Shown: piece by piece, positions 34,089-42,496 of the stretch
Position numbering within the stretch: position 1 is the first letter of the stretch
Layout: every line of letters starts with the position of its first letter
Assembly: GCA_016783965.1 (NCBI GenBank)
Contig: JADHVO010000001.1
Coordinates: forward strand, 558,001 to 622,000
Direction: 5' to 3'
DNA: 64,000 nt
Source of the DNA: Alphaproteobacteria bacterium
GTDB lineage: Bacteria > Pseudomonadota > Alphaproteobacteria > Micropepsales > Micropepsaceae
Translations under genes and position numbers: made by a program
The notes under the pieces: model-generated
Seen by the model: the letters and a program-made list of their open reading frames with translations, nothing else
What the model was told of the DNA's origin: nothing
Databases searched by the model: none

Positions 34089-34165
34089 TGGTGGGCCCGG
34101 CAGGACTCGAACCTGCGACCAGACCGTTATGAGCGGTCAGCTCTAACCAACTGAGCTACAGGCCC
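34089..34165 (-). tRNA. tRNA-Ile2 (anticodon CAT, lysidine-modified)
   Basis: A 77-base gene including an encoded CCA end. The acceptor arms pair as GGGCCTG with CGGGCCC. The D arm is GTAGCTCAGTTGGTTAGAGC, the anticodon stem-loop is ACCG-CTCATAA-CGGT, and the T arm contains GCAGGTTCGAGTCCTGC. Anticodon CAT with a body of the Ile2 type (TGGTCGCAGGTTCGAGTCC) indicates the minor isoleucine tRNA read as AUA after lysidine modification by TilS. An elongator Met tRNA is the alternative but has a different body. Confidence 0.9.
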
Positions 34166-34289
34166 TCCCATCCGTCCAATAGCAGGAAGCTCGCGCGGTT
34201 GTGTAGAGCGGCCTATGATCCGCCTTGGTGCCGCCCCAGTTTCGCCCGGCGCTTCCTGAAACCTCTCGCCGATCTCCGAGGTGCTTTCC

Positions 34290-34988
34290 ATGCGATTCTC
34301 TGTTCCCGCAGTCGTTTTGACAGGTCTTCTCGCTTTGGTGCCGGTCGCGTCGCAAGCCGATGCGGCACACACGATCACGGTGTCCGGCAGCGGCGAGGCG
34401 CGCGGTGCGCCCGATCAGGCGCAACTGTCCGCCGGCGTGACGACAGTCGCGCCGACCGCGGCGGCGGCGCTCGCCGAGAACGCACGAACCATGACCAATG
34501 TGTTCGACACGCTGACGCGGCTGGGCATCCCGGAACGGGCGATCCAAACCTCGAACTTCTCTGTCTCGCCGCAGTATCCGCCATATAACCAGAACGACCG
34601 TGGGCTTCAGAAAATCGTCGGCTACCAGATCACCAACCAGGTCAACGTCACACTGGACGACACCCGCAAGCTAGGGCTCGCGCTCGACGCGCTGGTGAAT
34701 GCGGGCGCCAACCAGATCAATTCGGTCAGCTATTCGATCCGAAATGCGGATGCGCTGGAGGCGAAGGCACAGGAGCAGGCTGTGACTAACGCCCGCGCGC
34801 GGGCCGAGACCTATGCCAAGGCGGCTGGCGTCACGCTGGGCGGGGTGGTCTCGATCAGCGAGGTTTCGGTCGAGGCGCCGCGGCCGGTCTACCGCGCGAT
34901 GGCCGCGCAGCGGGTGCCCGCCACGCCCACCGCGGCGGGTGAGCAGAGCGTAACCGCAAACGTTACCGTCATCTTCGAGATTAAGTAG
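34290..34988 (+). CDS. SIMPL-domain (DUF541) periplasmic protein
   Basis: 232 residues. The ATG at 34290 follows GAGG nine bases upstream. A signal peptide is clear (MRFSVPAVVLTGLLALVPVA, cut near SQADA). The SIMPL domain shows HTITVSGSGEARGAPDQAQL, IQTSNFSVSPQY and VGYQITNQVNVTLDDTRKLG. These exported proteins are linked to oxidative-stress defence in some bacteria, but the mechanism is unknown. The gene is monocistronic and convergent with the M3 peptidase gene. Confidence 0.9.
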   Translation: MRFSVPAVVLTGLLALVPVASQADAAHTITVSGSGEARGAPDQAQLSAGVTTVAPTAAAALAENARTMTNVFDTLTRLGIPERAIQTSNFSVSPQYPPYNQNDRGLQKIVGYQITNQVNVTLDDTRKLGLALDALVNAGANQINSVSYSIRNADALEAKAQEQAVTNARARAETYAKAAGVTLGGVVSISEVSVEAPRPVYRAMAAQRVPATPTAAGEQSVTANVTVIFEIK

Positions 34989-34996
34989 AGGGTTGC

Positions 34997-35024
34997 GGGC
35001 CGGCGGAGTTTATCCGGCCGGCCC
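34997..35024. terminator. GC-rich hairpin between convergent genes
   Basis: GGGCCGGC-GGA (34997-35007) pairs with TCC-GGCCGGCCC (35013-35024) around a short loop, with one bulged base. It lies between the SIMPL stop and the M3 peptidase stop. No strong U-tract follows on either strand, so it may be a weak or bidirectional terminator. Confidence 0.55.
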
Positions 35025-35033
35025 TCACTCCCA

Positions 35034-36944
35034 TCAGTGCGCCTTCGCTTCCAGGGCGTCGATCTGGTCCATGGTGCGGTTCATGCGGGCGATCAGCGCC
35101 TGGTAGGGCGCCGGCGTTGCCATATCGAGACCGGCCTTCTTGTAGAGAGTATACGGATACTCGGAGCCACCGGCCTTGAGCAGGTTGATGAAGCGATCCT
35201 GCGCCGGCTTGCCCTCGTGCTCGATCGCGTCGGCAAAGATCGCAGCGCCCGACATCGAGGTCGCGTACTGCCAGACATAGAAGCCATAATAGAAGTGCGG
35301 GACGAATTCCCACTCGGTGCAGTAGGCGGGATCGATCTTCATGACGCCTTCAGCCTCGCCGTGGTACTTCTTCAGCAGGCTGCAATATATCTCCGACATG
35401 CGCTTGCCAGATAGCGCGTGGCCTGCCTCGATCTCTTCGTGCAGTTGCAGCTGAAACTGTGCGAACATGGTTTGGCGGAAGAAGGTGCCGCGCATCAGTT
35501 CCAGCGCTTCGCCCAGATAGTAGAGCTTCTCCTGGTCGTTCTGCGCGTGCGCGACCATGTAGTCGTTGAGCAGCATCTCGTTGGTGATCGATGCGGTCTC
35601 GGCCGTGAAAGTCGAGTAATTCGAGTTCTCGTAAGGCTGGTTGTCGTGGGTCAGCATGGTGTGCACCGCATGGCCCCACTCGTGCACCAGCGTCGACAGC
35701 GCCTCGTAATCGTCGTTGTGGTTCAGGTGCAGATAGGGATGCACGTCGTAGGCCGCCCCCTGCATATACGCGCCGCCCGCCTTGCCCGGACGCGGCAGCA
35801 CGTCCATCCAGCGGCCGGCGAACCCCTTCTTGAGCAGCGCGACATACTCCGGACCATATTGCGCGGTGACGTCGAGACCGATGCGTTCCGAATCCGCCAC
35901 CGAGAAATGCAGCGGGTGGTCGAGTTTGAACATCGTCGGATAGATGTCGTAGTAGGCGAGTTCGTCCTGGATGCCGAGTAGCTTCCTGCGCAGTTTCAGG
36001 TAGCGATAGAAGGTCGGCAGGCCGGCATTGGCCTGGGCCACAAGCTGGCGATAGACCGCTTCGGGCATGTTGTCCGCGAAGACGGCAGCCGCCAGCGAAT
36101 TCGGATAGTGGCGCACCTTGGCGTTGAACACCTCGCCCATCACCTGTGCCGTCAGCGTGGCGCCGAGCGTCCCCTCGTACTTCTTCCACATGCCCCAGAA
36201 AGCGTCGAACACCGCCTTCCGATCGGCGCGGATCGGTGATTGGCGATATTTGGAATACGTGCCCTGCCCGATCGTAACGGTCTCGCCGGTCGAAAGTCTT
36301 ACTGTCGGGAACGGCGCCTCGGCATTGGCAAGCACGCTGTAGATGGCGTCGGGCTGTGCCAACACATCGCCGGCGGCGGCGAGAACGCCTTCGGACTCGT
36401 TGGACAATGTGTGCGGCGCCTGGCGCAGAATGTCGCCGAGGTAGAAGCCGAAACGGCGCGCGAGCTCGGGCTCCTCGGTTTCGAACCTGTGGACCTTGTC
36501 GGCCCCGACCGCGAGAATTTCGGGTGTGACCCATGAGGTTTTCTCGTTGAACTGGGTCTGGAGGGCGGCGGCGAGTTGCTGGCGTTCCTGGTTTTCGGAG
36601 ATGCGAACGTCTTCGTCCGCCTTGAGGCCAGCATACGCGGCGAGGCGCGCGCCCGCGCGCCGGGCATCGGAGAAGGCGCTCAGCGCGGCGAGCATGTCCT
36701 TGGCGCTCTTGCCCAGCGTGCCCCTGTATTTGTCGAAGCCCTCGACTGCAGCTTTCACGCGGTCGTGCTCGGCGGTCCAGGCCTCCGGCGAAGGGTAAAG
36801 GTCTGACAGGTCCCACATATAGGCAGGGTCGATCGATGCGGCGACGGCCGGCGCGGGCGCCGGCTCCGCGGGTTTTCCAAGGGCAGCCACGAGGGCTGCG
36901 GCACAAACGGTGACGGCAAGGGCAACAATTCGACTCGTCTTCAT
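35034..36944 (-). CDS. M3-family oligoendopeptidase F, exported
   Basis: A zinc metallopeptidase of 636 residues. The start at 36944 is chosen because GGAAG precedes it and it gives a signal peptide (MKTSRIVALAVTVCAAALVA). A much longer frame reaching 37517 is an extension into the divergent nitroreductase gene. The PepF domain order is clear: WDLSDLYPSPEAW at the N-terminus, and later the zinc site in TLVHEWGHAVHTML, the third ligand region ETASITNEMLLNDY and FYYGFYVWQYATSM. It cleaves small peptides, here most likely in the periplasm. Confidence 0.93.
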   Translation of the reverse strand: MKTSRIVALAVTVCAAALVAALGKPAEPAPAPAVAASIDPAYMWDLSDLYPSPEAWTAEHDRVKAAVEGFDKYRGTLGKSAKDMLAALSAFSDARRAGARLAAYAGLKADEDVRISENQERQQLAAALQTQFNEKTSWVTPEILAVGADKVHRFETEEPELARRFGFYLGDILRQAPHTLSNESEGVLAAAGDVLAQPDAIYSVLANAEAPFPTVRLSTGETVTIGQGTYSKYRQSPIRADRKAVFDAFWGMWKKYEGTLGATLTAQVMGEVFNAKVRHYPNSLAAAVFADNMPEAVYRQLVAQANAGLPTFYRYLKLRRKLLGIQDELAYYDIYPTMFKLDHPLHFSVADSERIGLDVTAQYGPEYVALLKKGFAGRWMDVLPRPGKAGGAYMQGAAYDVHPYLHLNHNDDYEALSTLVHEWGHAVHTMLTHDNQPYENSNYSTFTAETASITNEMLLNDYMVAHAQNDQEKLYYLGEALELMRGTFFRQTMFAQFQLQLHEEIEAGHALSGKRMSEIYCSLLKKYHGEAEGVMKIDPAYCTEWEFVPHFYYGFYVWQYATSMSGAAIFADAIEHEGKPAQDRFINLLKAGGSEYPYTLYKKAGLDMATPAPYQALIARMNRTMDQIDALEAKAH

Positions 36945-37091
36945 GGGACTTCCAGCACTTTGCGGGGGTTTCCTAGCACATTGCGGTGCTGGCGCGAGGA
37001 AAGGCACGCAGCCGTTACCTGCCGTCGCGCGAACTTGATCACGGCGCGAGGGAGCGGTGAATATGCGGCAACCGCCATCGAAAGCATCGCC

Positions 37092-37766
37092 ATGAACGTC
37101 TCCGACGCCCTCGCCACGCGCAAATCGGTTCGTGCCTTCAAATCCGATCCCGTGCCGCGCGCCGTGATCGAAGAGATTCTGCTGAAGGCTGCGCGCGCGC
37201 CCTCCGGCGGCAATTTGCAACCCTGGAAAGTGCATGCCCTGATCGGGCCGGCGCGGGACGAACTGGTGCGCCGTGCCAAGGAACAGATGGCAAAGAACCC
37301 GCGCGGTGGCGTGCCGGAGTATCACATCTATCCGCCGGAGCTGACCGAACCTTACAAGACACGGCGCTTCGTCGTGGGCGAGCAGATGTATGCGACCATG
37401 GGCATACCGCGCGAAGACAGGGCGCGGCGGCTGACGCAGTTCGTGCGCAACTGGGAGTTCTTCGGCGCCCCCGTAGGTCTCATCTTTTCGATGGATCGCC
37501 AAATGCAGGAGGGCCAATGGTCAGACCTCGGTGGCTTTCTGCAGTCGATCATGCTCTTGTGTCGCGAGTACGGGCTGCATTCCTGCGCGCAGGAAGCCTG
37601 GGCGCCGTTCCACGCTGTGATCCGTGAGTACCTGAAGGTCCCTCAGGAAGAGATGATCTTCTGCGGCATGGCGATCGGCTACGCCGACGAAAGCGCGGCG
37701 ATCAACTCGCTTGTATCGGAGCGCGCCGCGCTCCAGGAATGGGCCGTCATTCGCGAGACGGCGTGA
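37092..37766 (+). CDS. Nitroreductase-family flavoprotein
   Basis: 224 residues. The ATG at 37092 begins MNVSDALATRKSVRAFKSDP, the FMN-binding entry of the family. Next come LLKAARAPSGGNLQPWKVHA, the middle part GGFLQSIMLLCREYGLHSCA, and a C-terminal flavin-contact segment MIFCGMAIGYAD. FMN-dependent NAD(P)H reduction of nitro, quinone or related compounds is expected. The upstream frame to 36960 is an extension. It is divergent from the M3 peptidase gene. Confidence 0.92.
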   Translation: MNVSDALATRKSVRAFKSDPVPRAVIEEILLKAARAPSGGNLQPWKVHALIGPARDELVRRAKEQMAKNPRGGVPEYHIYPPELTEPYKTRRFVVGEQMYATMGIPREDRARRLTQFVRNWEFFGAPVGLIFSMDRQMQEGQWSDLGGFLQSIMLLCREYGLHSCAQEAWAPFHAVIREYLKVPQEEMIFCGMAIGYADESAAINSLVSERAALQEWAVIRETA

Positions 37767-37785
37767 ACACGCGCGGTGTCCCGAA

Positions 37786-37821
37786 AAAAGAGAAACCCGG
37801 GTTGGATTTCTCCAACCCGGG
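37786..37821 (-). terminator. Rho-independent terminator, minus-strand orientation
   Basis: An 11-bp perfect stem (37796-37806 with 37811-37821, loop of four) is followed on the minus strand by TTTCTCTTTTTT. On the plus strand the tail (CTCTTGCTT) is weaker. It may serve the nitroreductase as well, but its best U-tract points to a minus-strand transcript, which fits the small gene at 37889-38035. Confidence 0.75.
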
Positions 37822-37888
37822 CTCTTGCTTGAAGGTGTGCCCCCTACAGGGAGGGGCTTGCTGCGGGAGAACACCCCAAGCTCTTTCA

Positions 37889-38035
37889 TCAACCCGTTAG
37901 AGGCGGATGAAACCGATTAGGGTGGCCGGTGTGAGAGTTCACTTTGACGAAGGCCGCCGCGTCGGCGGCGGGCGCAGCAACGAAGCCACGCGTCAAGGCC
38001 GTAGAAGCAGCCGTCAGGATCTTCTTCATCTGCAT
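37889..38035 (-). CDS. Small secreted-peptide candidate, 48 residues
   Basis: ATG 38035 has GGGAG six bases upstream on the minus strand. The peptide starts MQMKKILTAASTALTRGFVA and ends NRFHPPLTG, with a signal-peptide-like N-terminus (Lys-Lys, then a short hydrophobic run, Ala-x-Ala sites near residue 24). A Rho-independent terminator with a U-tract on the same strand lies about 70 bases downstream, which supports a separate small transcript. No family is recognised. The Arg in the hydrophobic run weakens the signal, so a decayed gene is possible. Confidence 0.5.
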   Translation of the reverse strand: MQMKKILTAASTALTRGFVAAPAADAAAFVKVNSHTGHPNRFHPPLTG

Positions 38036-38141
38036 CTTCGTCTCCCGTCTGAACCCTTGGTTAAGGAACCGAGGTCCCATGGACCGACGTTTCATGGGCC
38101 GTAAGATGCGCCGCCGCGTCTGAATGTACTCTGGACGCAGT

Positions 38142-38157
38142 GTTCATTCCGGGTTCA
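38142..38157 (+). promoter_or_regulatory. Direct repeat GTTCA-N6-GTTCA, OmpR/PhoP-type
   Basis: GTTCA at 38142-38146 and again at 38153-38157 are 11 bases apart (one helix turn), the format bound by OmpR/PhoB/PhoP response-regulator dimers. It sits 24 bases before the start of the three-gene operon that encodes such a regulator, so autoregulation is likely. This is inference from spacing; no binding motif is known for this protein. Confidence 0.55.
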
Positions 38158-38181
38158 GGTCCAGGCAACTAAGAAGGCACC

Positions 38182-38751
38182 ATGCGTTCCCGGGTTCTTC
38201 TCTTTGCATTGCCACTTCTGCTCGCATTCGCCGAGCCCGCTTTCGCGCGTGGCGGCGGCACCCTGGACAGCATCCTTCCCGAGATCCGCGCGCAGCACCC
38301 CGGGCGTCTGTCCGACGCAGAACCATTCACGGCGTCGGACGGCAGCACGCACTACCGCATCAAGTGGATGACGCCGGACGGACGCATTCTCTATTTCGAT
38401 GCGGACACCCACAGCGGACGCTACTTCAGCGCCGACGGGGATCCCGGTGGCTCACAATGGCGCCGCGACCACGGCGACGACGAGGGTGGCCACAGCTGGC
38501 ACGATGGCGACGATCGCAACGGTGGCGACGACAATGGCGACCGACACCGGCGCGACTGGAACGGTGCCAACCCATGGACCGGCGGCAGCAATCCGTGGAA
38601 CGGTAGCGGCGACTGGACGGGTGGTGACGATCATGGCGGCGGGGACTGGCACGGGGGCCAGGGCACTTGGCGCGGTAACAGGGGTGGAGACTGGCGCGGC
38701 GGCCACATGGGTGGCGATAATGGCGGCCCGTACCAGCATCACGGTGGCTGA
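38182..38751 (+). CDS. PepSY-like periplasmic protein with Gly/Asp/Trp/His-rich tail
   Basis: 189 residues. Signal peptide MRSRVLLFALPLLLAFAEPA. The PepSY-like part covers about 25-90 (TLDSILPEIRAQHPGRLSDA, HYRIKWMTPDGRILYFDADT, HSGRYF). The remaining ~100 residues are low-complexity GGDDHGGGDW-type repeats with many Asp, His and Trp, likely disordered and able to bind metal cations. It is the first gene of an operon with a PhoP-type regulator and a sensor kinase (gap of two bases), and so probably modulates or reports to that kinase. The metal role is inferred from composition. Confidence 0.8.
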   Translation: MRSRVLLFALPLLLAFAEPAFARGGGTLDSILPEIRAQHPGRLSDAEPFTASDGSTHYRIKWMTPDGRILYFDADTHSGRYFSADGDPGGSQWRRDHGDDEGGHSWHDGDDRNGGDDNGDRHRRDWNGANPWTGGSNPWNGSGDWTGGDDHGGGDWHGGQGTWRGNRGGDWRGGHMGGDNGGPYQHHGG

Positions 38752-38753
38752 CA

Positions 38754-39428
38754 ATGCGTATTCTGCTGGTTGAAGACGACAAGGATCTGCAGCGCTTGCT
38801 GAAAAAGGCGCTCAACGATGCCGGCTATGTGGTCGACACGGCGAGCGACGGGGAAGAAGGCCACTTCCTGGGCGACACCGAGCCCTACGACGTGGTGATT
38901 CTGGACCTTGGCTTGCCGAAGATGGACGGCGTCCGCGTGCTCGAGAAATGGCGCAAGGACAAGAAGACCATGCCCGTCCTGATACTGACCGCGCGCGACC
39001 GCTGGAGCGACAAGGTCGCCGGGTTCGACGCCGGCGCGGACGATTATCTTTCCAAGCCGTTCGTCACCGAGGAGCTGCTGGCACGCGTGCGCGCGTTGCT
39101 GCGCCGCGCGGCAGGCCTTGCGACAAGCGAGATCGAGATCGGGCCGCTGCGCATCGACACGCGCGCGAGCCGCGTAACGGTCAACGGCAATCCGGTGAAG
39201 CTGACAAGCCTGGAGTACCGCCTGCTCTCCTATCTTGCGCACCACAAGGGCAAGGTCGTCAGCCGTACCGAACTTGTCGAGCATCTGTACGATCAGGACT
39301 TCGACCGCGACTCCAATACCATTGAGGTGTTCGTGGGTCGCCTTCGCAAGAAGCTCGACACCGACCTCATCCAGACCGTCAGGGGTCTTGGCTATTGCCT
39401 AGACGATGCAGAAACAGACCGCGCCTGA
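38754..39428 (+). CDS. OmpR/PhoP-family response regulator
   Basis: 224 residues. The receiver domain is MRILLVEDDKDLQRLLKKAL, with the phosphoacceptor Asp in VVILDLGLPKMDG near residue 51 and Lys in YLSKPFVTEELLARV. The C-terminal winged helix shows LTSLEYRLLSYLAHHKGKVV, EHLYDQDFDRDSNTIEVFVG and RLRKKLDTDLIQTVRGLGY. It overlaps the kinase gene by 23 bases. PhoP-type organisation with a PepSY partner suggests a cation or envelope-stress response. Confidence 0.93.
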   Translation: MRILLVEDDKDLQRLLKKALNDAGYVVDTASDGEEGHFLGDTEPYDVVILDLGLPKMDGVRVLEKWRKDKKTMPVLILTARDRWSDKVAGFDAGADDYLSKPFVTEELLARVRALLRRAAGLATSEIEIGPLRIDTRASRVTVNGNPVKLTSLEYRLLSYLAHHKGKVVSRTELVEHLYDQDFDRDSNTIEVFVGRLRKKLDTDLIQTVRGLGYCLDDAETDRA

Positions 39429-40839
39429 GCACGGCAAAGCATCGGCACGCGGCTTCAGCCGCTTCGGGCCGCGTCTGAACTCGCTTGCCGGGCGCCTGAT
39501 CGCAGCCGCAGCGGTGTGGACCGTTCTCGCGCTGTTGGGTGGCGGCTTCATTCTTTCGAATGCGTTCCGCACCTCGGTCCAGGACGATTTCGATGCCGAA
39601 CTACAGTCCGACATGGAGTCGCTGATCGCGGCCGCCGGTCACGACAAGAGCGGGGCTGTCATTCTGGAACAGCGCTATCTCGGCCAGGAATTTCAGCGGG
39701 CGTATTCCGGCGCCTATTGGCAGATTGTCCCAGCGGCCGGCGGCGAACCGATCATTTCGCATTCGCTTCTCGATCAGACAATAAAGTTCACCGATCAGGA
39801 TGCACCGGTTAAGGGCGTGACATGGGGCCATGCCAACGGGCCCGACAACCAGCATCTGCGCGTGCTGTCGCGACGTATCGAGTTCCCGGTGACCGCAACG
39901 GCGAAACCAGACGATAGTCGCGCGTACGTCCTGTACGTCGCGGGCGACACGCGTGCGCTCGACGGGCGCGTCGCGGAGTTCAACAGCACGATCATATGGT
40001 CGTTCGTTGTACTGGGTCTGGGTCTAATCGTGGCGGTATTCATCCAGGTGCGCGTTGGCCTCCAGCCATTACGCAAGGTGACGCAATCGCTGCATCGCAT
40101 CCGTGACGGCAGCGCACCGCGACTAGAAGGTCGTTTTCCAGCCGAGATTGAACCCTTGGCAGCTGAGCTCAACAGCCTCATAGAACATTCTGCCGAAGTC
40201 GTGGGCCGCGCCCGGTCTTACGTCTCCAATCTTGCGCACTTTCTGAAGACGCCGCTGACGGTATTGTCGAGTGAGGCATCGGCGCAGCCGGGTCCGCTGG
40301 CCGACGCGGTAAGCAAGCAAGTCGGCATCATGCGGCGGCAGGTGGATCACTATCTCGCGCGCGCTCGCGCGGCCGGCGCGCTCGATGTACTCGGCAATCG
40401 GACACCGGTTCTGCCCGTGCTGGACGATCTCGCACGTACGTTGCGGCGAATTCACCAAGACAAGGGCATATCGATCGAGGTTCACTGTCTGCCCCATCTC
40501 TTTTTCCGCGGAGAAAGACAGGATCTGGAGGAGATGTCCGGGAACCTGATCGACAATGCCTGCAAATGGGCGGACAGGAGCGTACGGATAACAACATTAT
40601 CGAAAGGCAATACATTTCAGCTTCTCGTTGAAGATGACGGCCCCGGCTTAACGGAAGAGGAACGTTCATTGGTTGGTGAACGCGGCGAAAGGCTCGACGA
40701 ATCCGTGCCGGGAACCGGCCTTGGCCTCGCGATCGTGCGCGATATTGCGAAGCTTTACAGCGGTACACTGGAGCTGGGGCACTCCGACCTTGGCGGACTG
40801 CGCGCCCAGTTGACCTTGCCCGCGTTGGCTTCAGTGTAG
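39406..40839 (+). CDS. Sensor histidine kinase, PhoQ-like
   Basis: 477 residues. First membrane helix is LAGRLIAAAAVWTVLALLGG, followed by a periplasmic domain of about 130 residues, then the second helix IIWSFVVLGLGLIVAVFIQV, a HAMP-like linker, the H-box NLAHFLKTPLTVL near 282, the N-box DNACKWADRSVRITTL and the G-boxes VEDDGPGLTEEERSL and GTGLGLAIVRDIA. The acidic-poor sensor domain does not look like enterobacterial PhoQ, so the signal is unknown. It phosphorylates the regulator encoded just before it. Confidence 0.92.
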   Translation: MQKQTAPEHGKASARGFSRFGPRLNSLAGRLIAAAAVWTVLALLGGGFILSNAFRTSVQDDFDAELQSDMESLIAAAGHDKSGAVILEQRYLGQEFQRAYSGAYWQIVPAAGGEPIISHSLLDQTIKFTDQDAPVKGVTWGHANGPDNQHLRVLSRRIEFPVTATAKPDDSRAYVLYVAGDTRALDGRVAEFNSTIIWSFVVLGLGLIVAVFIQVRVGLQPLRKVTQSLHRIRDGSAPRLEGRFPAEIEPLAAELNSLIEHSAEVVGRARSYVSNLAHFLKTPLTVLSSEASAQPGPLADAVSKQVGIMRRQVDHYLARARAAGALDVLGNRTPVLPVLDDLARTLRRIHQDKGISIEVHCLPHLFFRGERQDLEEMSGNLIDNACKWADRSVRITTLSKGNTFQLLVEDDGPGLTEEERSLVGERGERLDESVPGTGLGLAIVRDIAKLYSGTLELGHSDLGGLRAQLTLPALASV

Positions 40840-40913
40840 AAACACCCAGTTAACCGTCTACGGACTAATGTCGATATATGTGTGGCCGCGGTCGACGCGG
40901 TTCTGGGGACACG

Positions 40914-42320
40914 ATGCTGACGCCGGAAAGAACCGGAGTATTGAAGACGTTCCTGAGCGGTTTGCCCGAGCAGATCGCCCAGCGTCTTGCGCAGGCGGTT
41001 GAAGTCGATCGTCTGATCGACGGCAAGACATTGCCGCACGAGATGATCCTCGAATCGCTGCGACCCGCCCTTCGCCGCGCGCACGGCTCCGATCGCACAC
41101 CGACCCCGTTGCGCGCCTTTTGCATTCCCTTTGAAGATCTGTTCACGCTCCTGCCACGCAAGGCCAAGCAGAAGGGGCGGATCGCGCGAGGCAGCGTCGC
41201 GCCGATCTGGAGCTGGATCAGCCAGACGCTTCTGCCGGACGAGACCAGGACATACGCTGCGAAATTCCGCGCCCTGATCATCGCCAACAAGCACGCCGAG
41301 GCGCGCGCGCACGCCGCCGCGTTCTGGCCCGTGGCGGCAGCCGCGATCCAGCATGCGCTCTCAACCGAACAGGGCGTGAAGATGGCGCGGGCGGCGCTTG
41401 GCGGCCAACTCGTCGTCGAAGATGCGGCAGAGATGGCGGTGCTGCTTCAGGTCGGTGACGAGACCGGCGAGATCCAGCGCATCCTCCCTAAACCTGTCGC
41501 AACGCTGACAGACGAGCTGCTGTGGGCTCTGCGCGCCGTCTACGATAGCCTGGTTCAAAAGTCGCCAGACGCAGTGCCCTATGTCGCCGTTATCGCGATG
41601 CATCGCCTTGCCAAGCCCTGGGAGGCTTTGAAACTGCCGCTGATGGTCTCGCGCCAGACGCAGGACACGCTCATCAGCTCCACGGATATGGGTCTGGTCG
41701 GCGAGATCATCTTCGGCGACATCGAGACCTACGGAAAGTTCGTGCGCGAAGCGCGCCAGCCCGCCTTCGACCCGGCCGCCCTGATCGAGAACCTCTCCGC
41801 CTTCACGACGCGCTCCAGCGGCATCGTCAAGGGCATCGACATGCGCCGCGACGGCAAGTGGGGCCAGCGGCTTCTCAAGGACCGTGCCCAACTCGCGGAC
41901 GTGATGGACAGCTTCATGGAACGCGCGCCGAAGGAGGCCGCCGCCGCCCTCCCCATGCAGAAGAGCGGCACGTTCACCGGTGGGCCGAAAGTTCCCGACT
42001 TTTCAAGGCCGGTCGATCCGGAGAAGACCGAGCGGGGTCTGCGCTACGTCCAGCTGACCGCCGGATGCCGCGCGCTCGCAACCGCGGCTTCGTTCGGTGC
42101 GGCACAAAAGAAGGCGGAAGACGACATCTGCCAGATGCTGCGCAGCTACAACGAAGACGTCGTGAAGGAGTTGCGCACCGCGGAAGGCCCGCGGCGGACG
42201 GTCGTCGAGAGCCAGTTCGAGGTCGTGTGCCGGATGACCGCGATCCTCTTCAGCGATGAAGAAGCGGAATTCCTGCGGCGCCGCGGCCGCGCGGCCCAAC
42301 AAGCCGCCGCTGCGGCGTAG
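40914..42320 (+). CDS. Conserved hypothetical protein, 468 residues
   Basis: I do not recognise a functional family. The ATG at 40914 has GGGGA upstream; earlier starts would only add 12 residues. The protein is mostly alpha-helical and soluble, without a signal peptide or membrane helix, and begins MLTPERTGVLKTFLSGLPEQ. Charged helical stretches (FRALIIANKHAEARAHAAAF; LRSYNEDVVKELRTAEGPRR) alternate with Ala-rich helices, and the C-terminus is an Ala-rich tail. It is monocistronic, following a two-component operon by 74 bases. Confidence 0.75.
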   Translation: MLTPERTGVLKTFLSGLPEQIAQRLAQAVEVDRLIDGKTLPHEMILESLRPALRRAHGSDRTPTPLRAFCIPFEDLFTLLPRKAKQKGRIARGSVAPIWSWISQTLLPDETRTYAAKFRALIIANKHAEARAHAAAFWPVAAAAIQHALSTEQGVKMARAALGGQLVVEDAAEMAVLLQVGDETGEIQRILPKPVATLTDELLWALRAVYDSLVQKSPDAVPYVAVIAMHRLAKPWEALKLPLMVSRQTQDTLISSTDMGLVGEIIFGDIETYGKFVREARQPAFDPAALIENLSAFTTRSSGIVKGIDMRRDGKWGQRLLKDRAQLADVMDSFMERAPKEAAAALPMQKSGTFTGGPKVPDFSRPVDPEKTERGLRYVQLTAGCRALATAASFGAAQKKAEDDICQMLRSYNEDVVKELRTAEGPRRTVVESQFEVVCRMTAILFSDEEAEFLRRRGRAAQQAAAAA

Positions 42321-42496
42321 ATCGATTCAAATCATCTACCCCGACCGAACACCATGCTCACTTTGGTTTGGTCGGCTTTGCGCTGACGAGGTGCAACGCG
42401 TCGGCCGGCGTCGCTGGCAAAATCGCACCGGTCAGAGATCATGCGCGCTGGACGGCAGATTTCGTCGCCCACGCCTGTTTGCACTTCTGAACCGCG

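Noticed and set aside
35350..36906. A 518-codon minus-strand frame inside the M3 peptidase gene
   Set aside because: It is the out-of-frame reading of a gene with a complete metallopeptidase domain.
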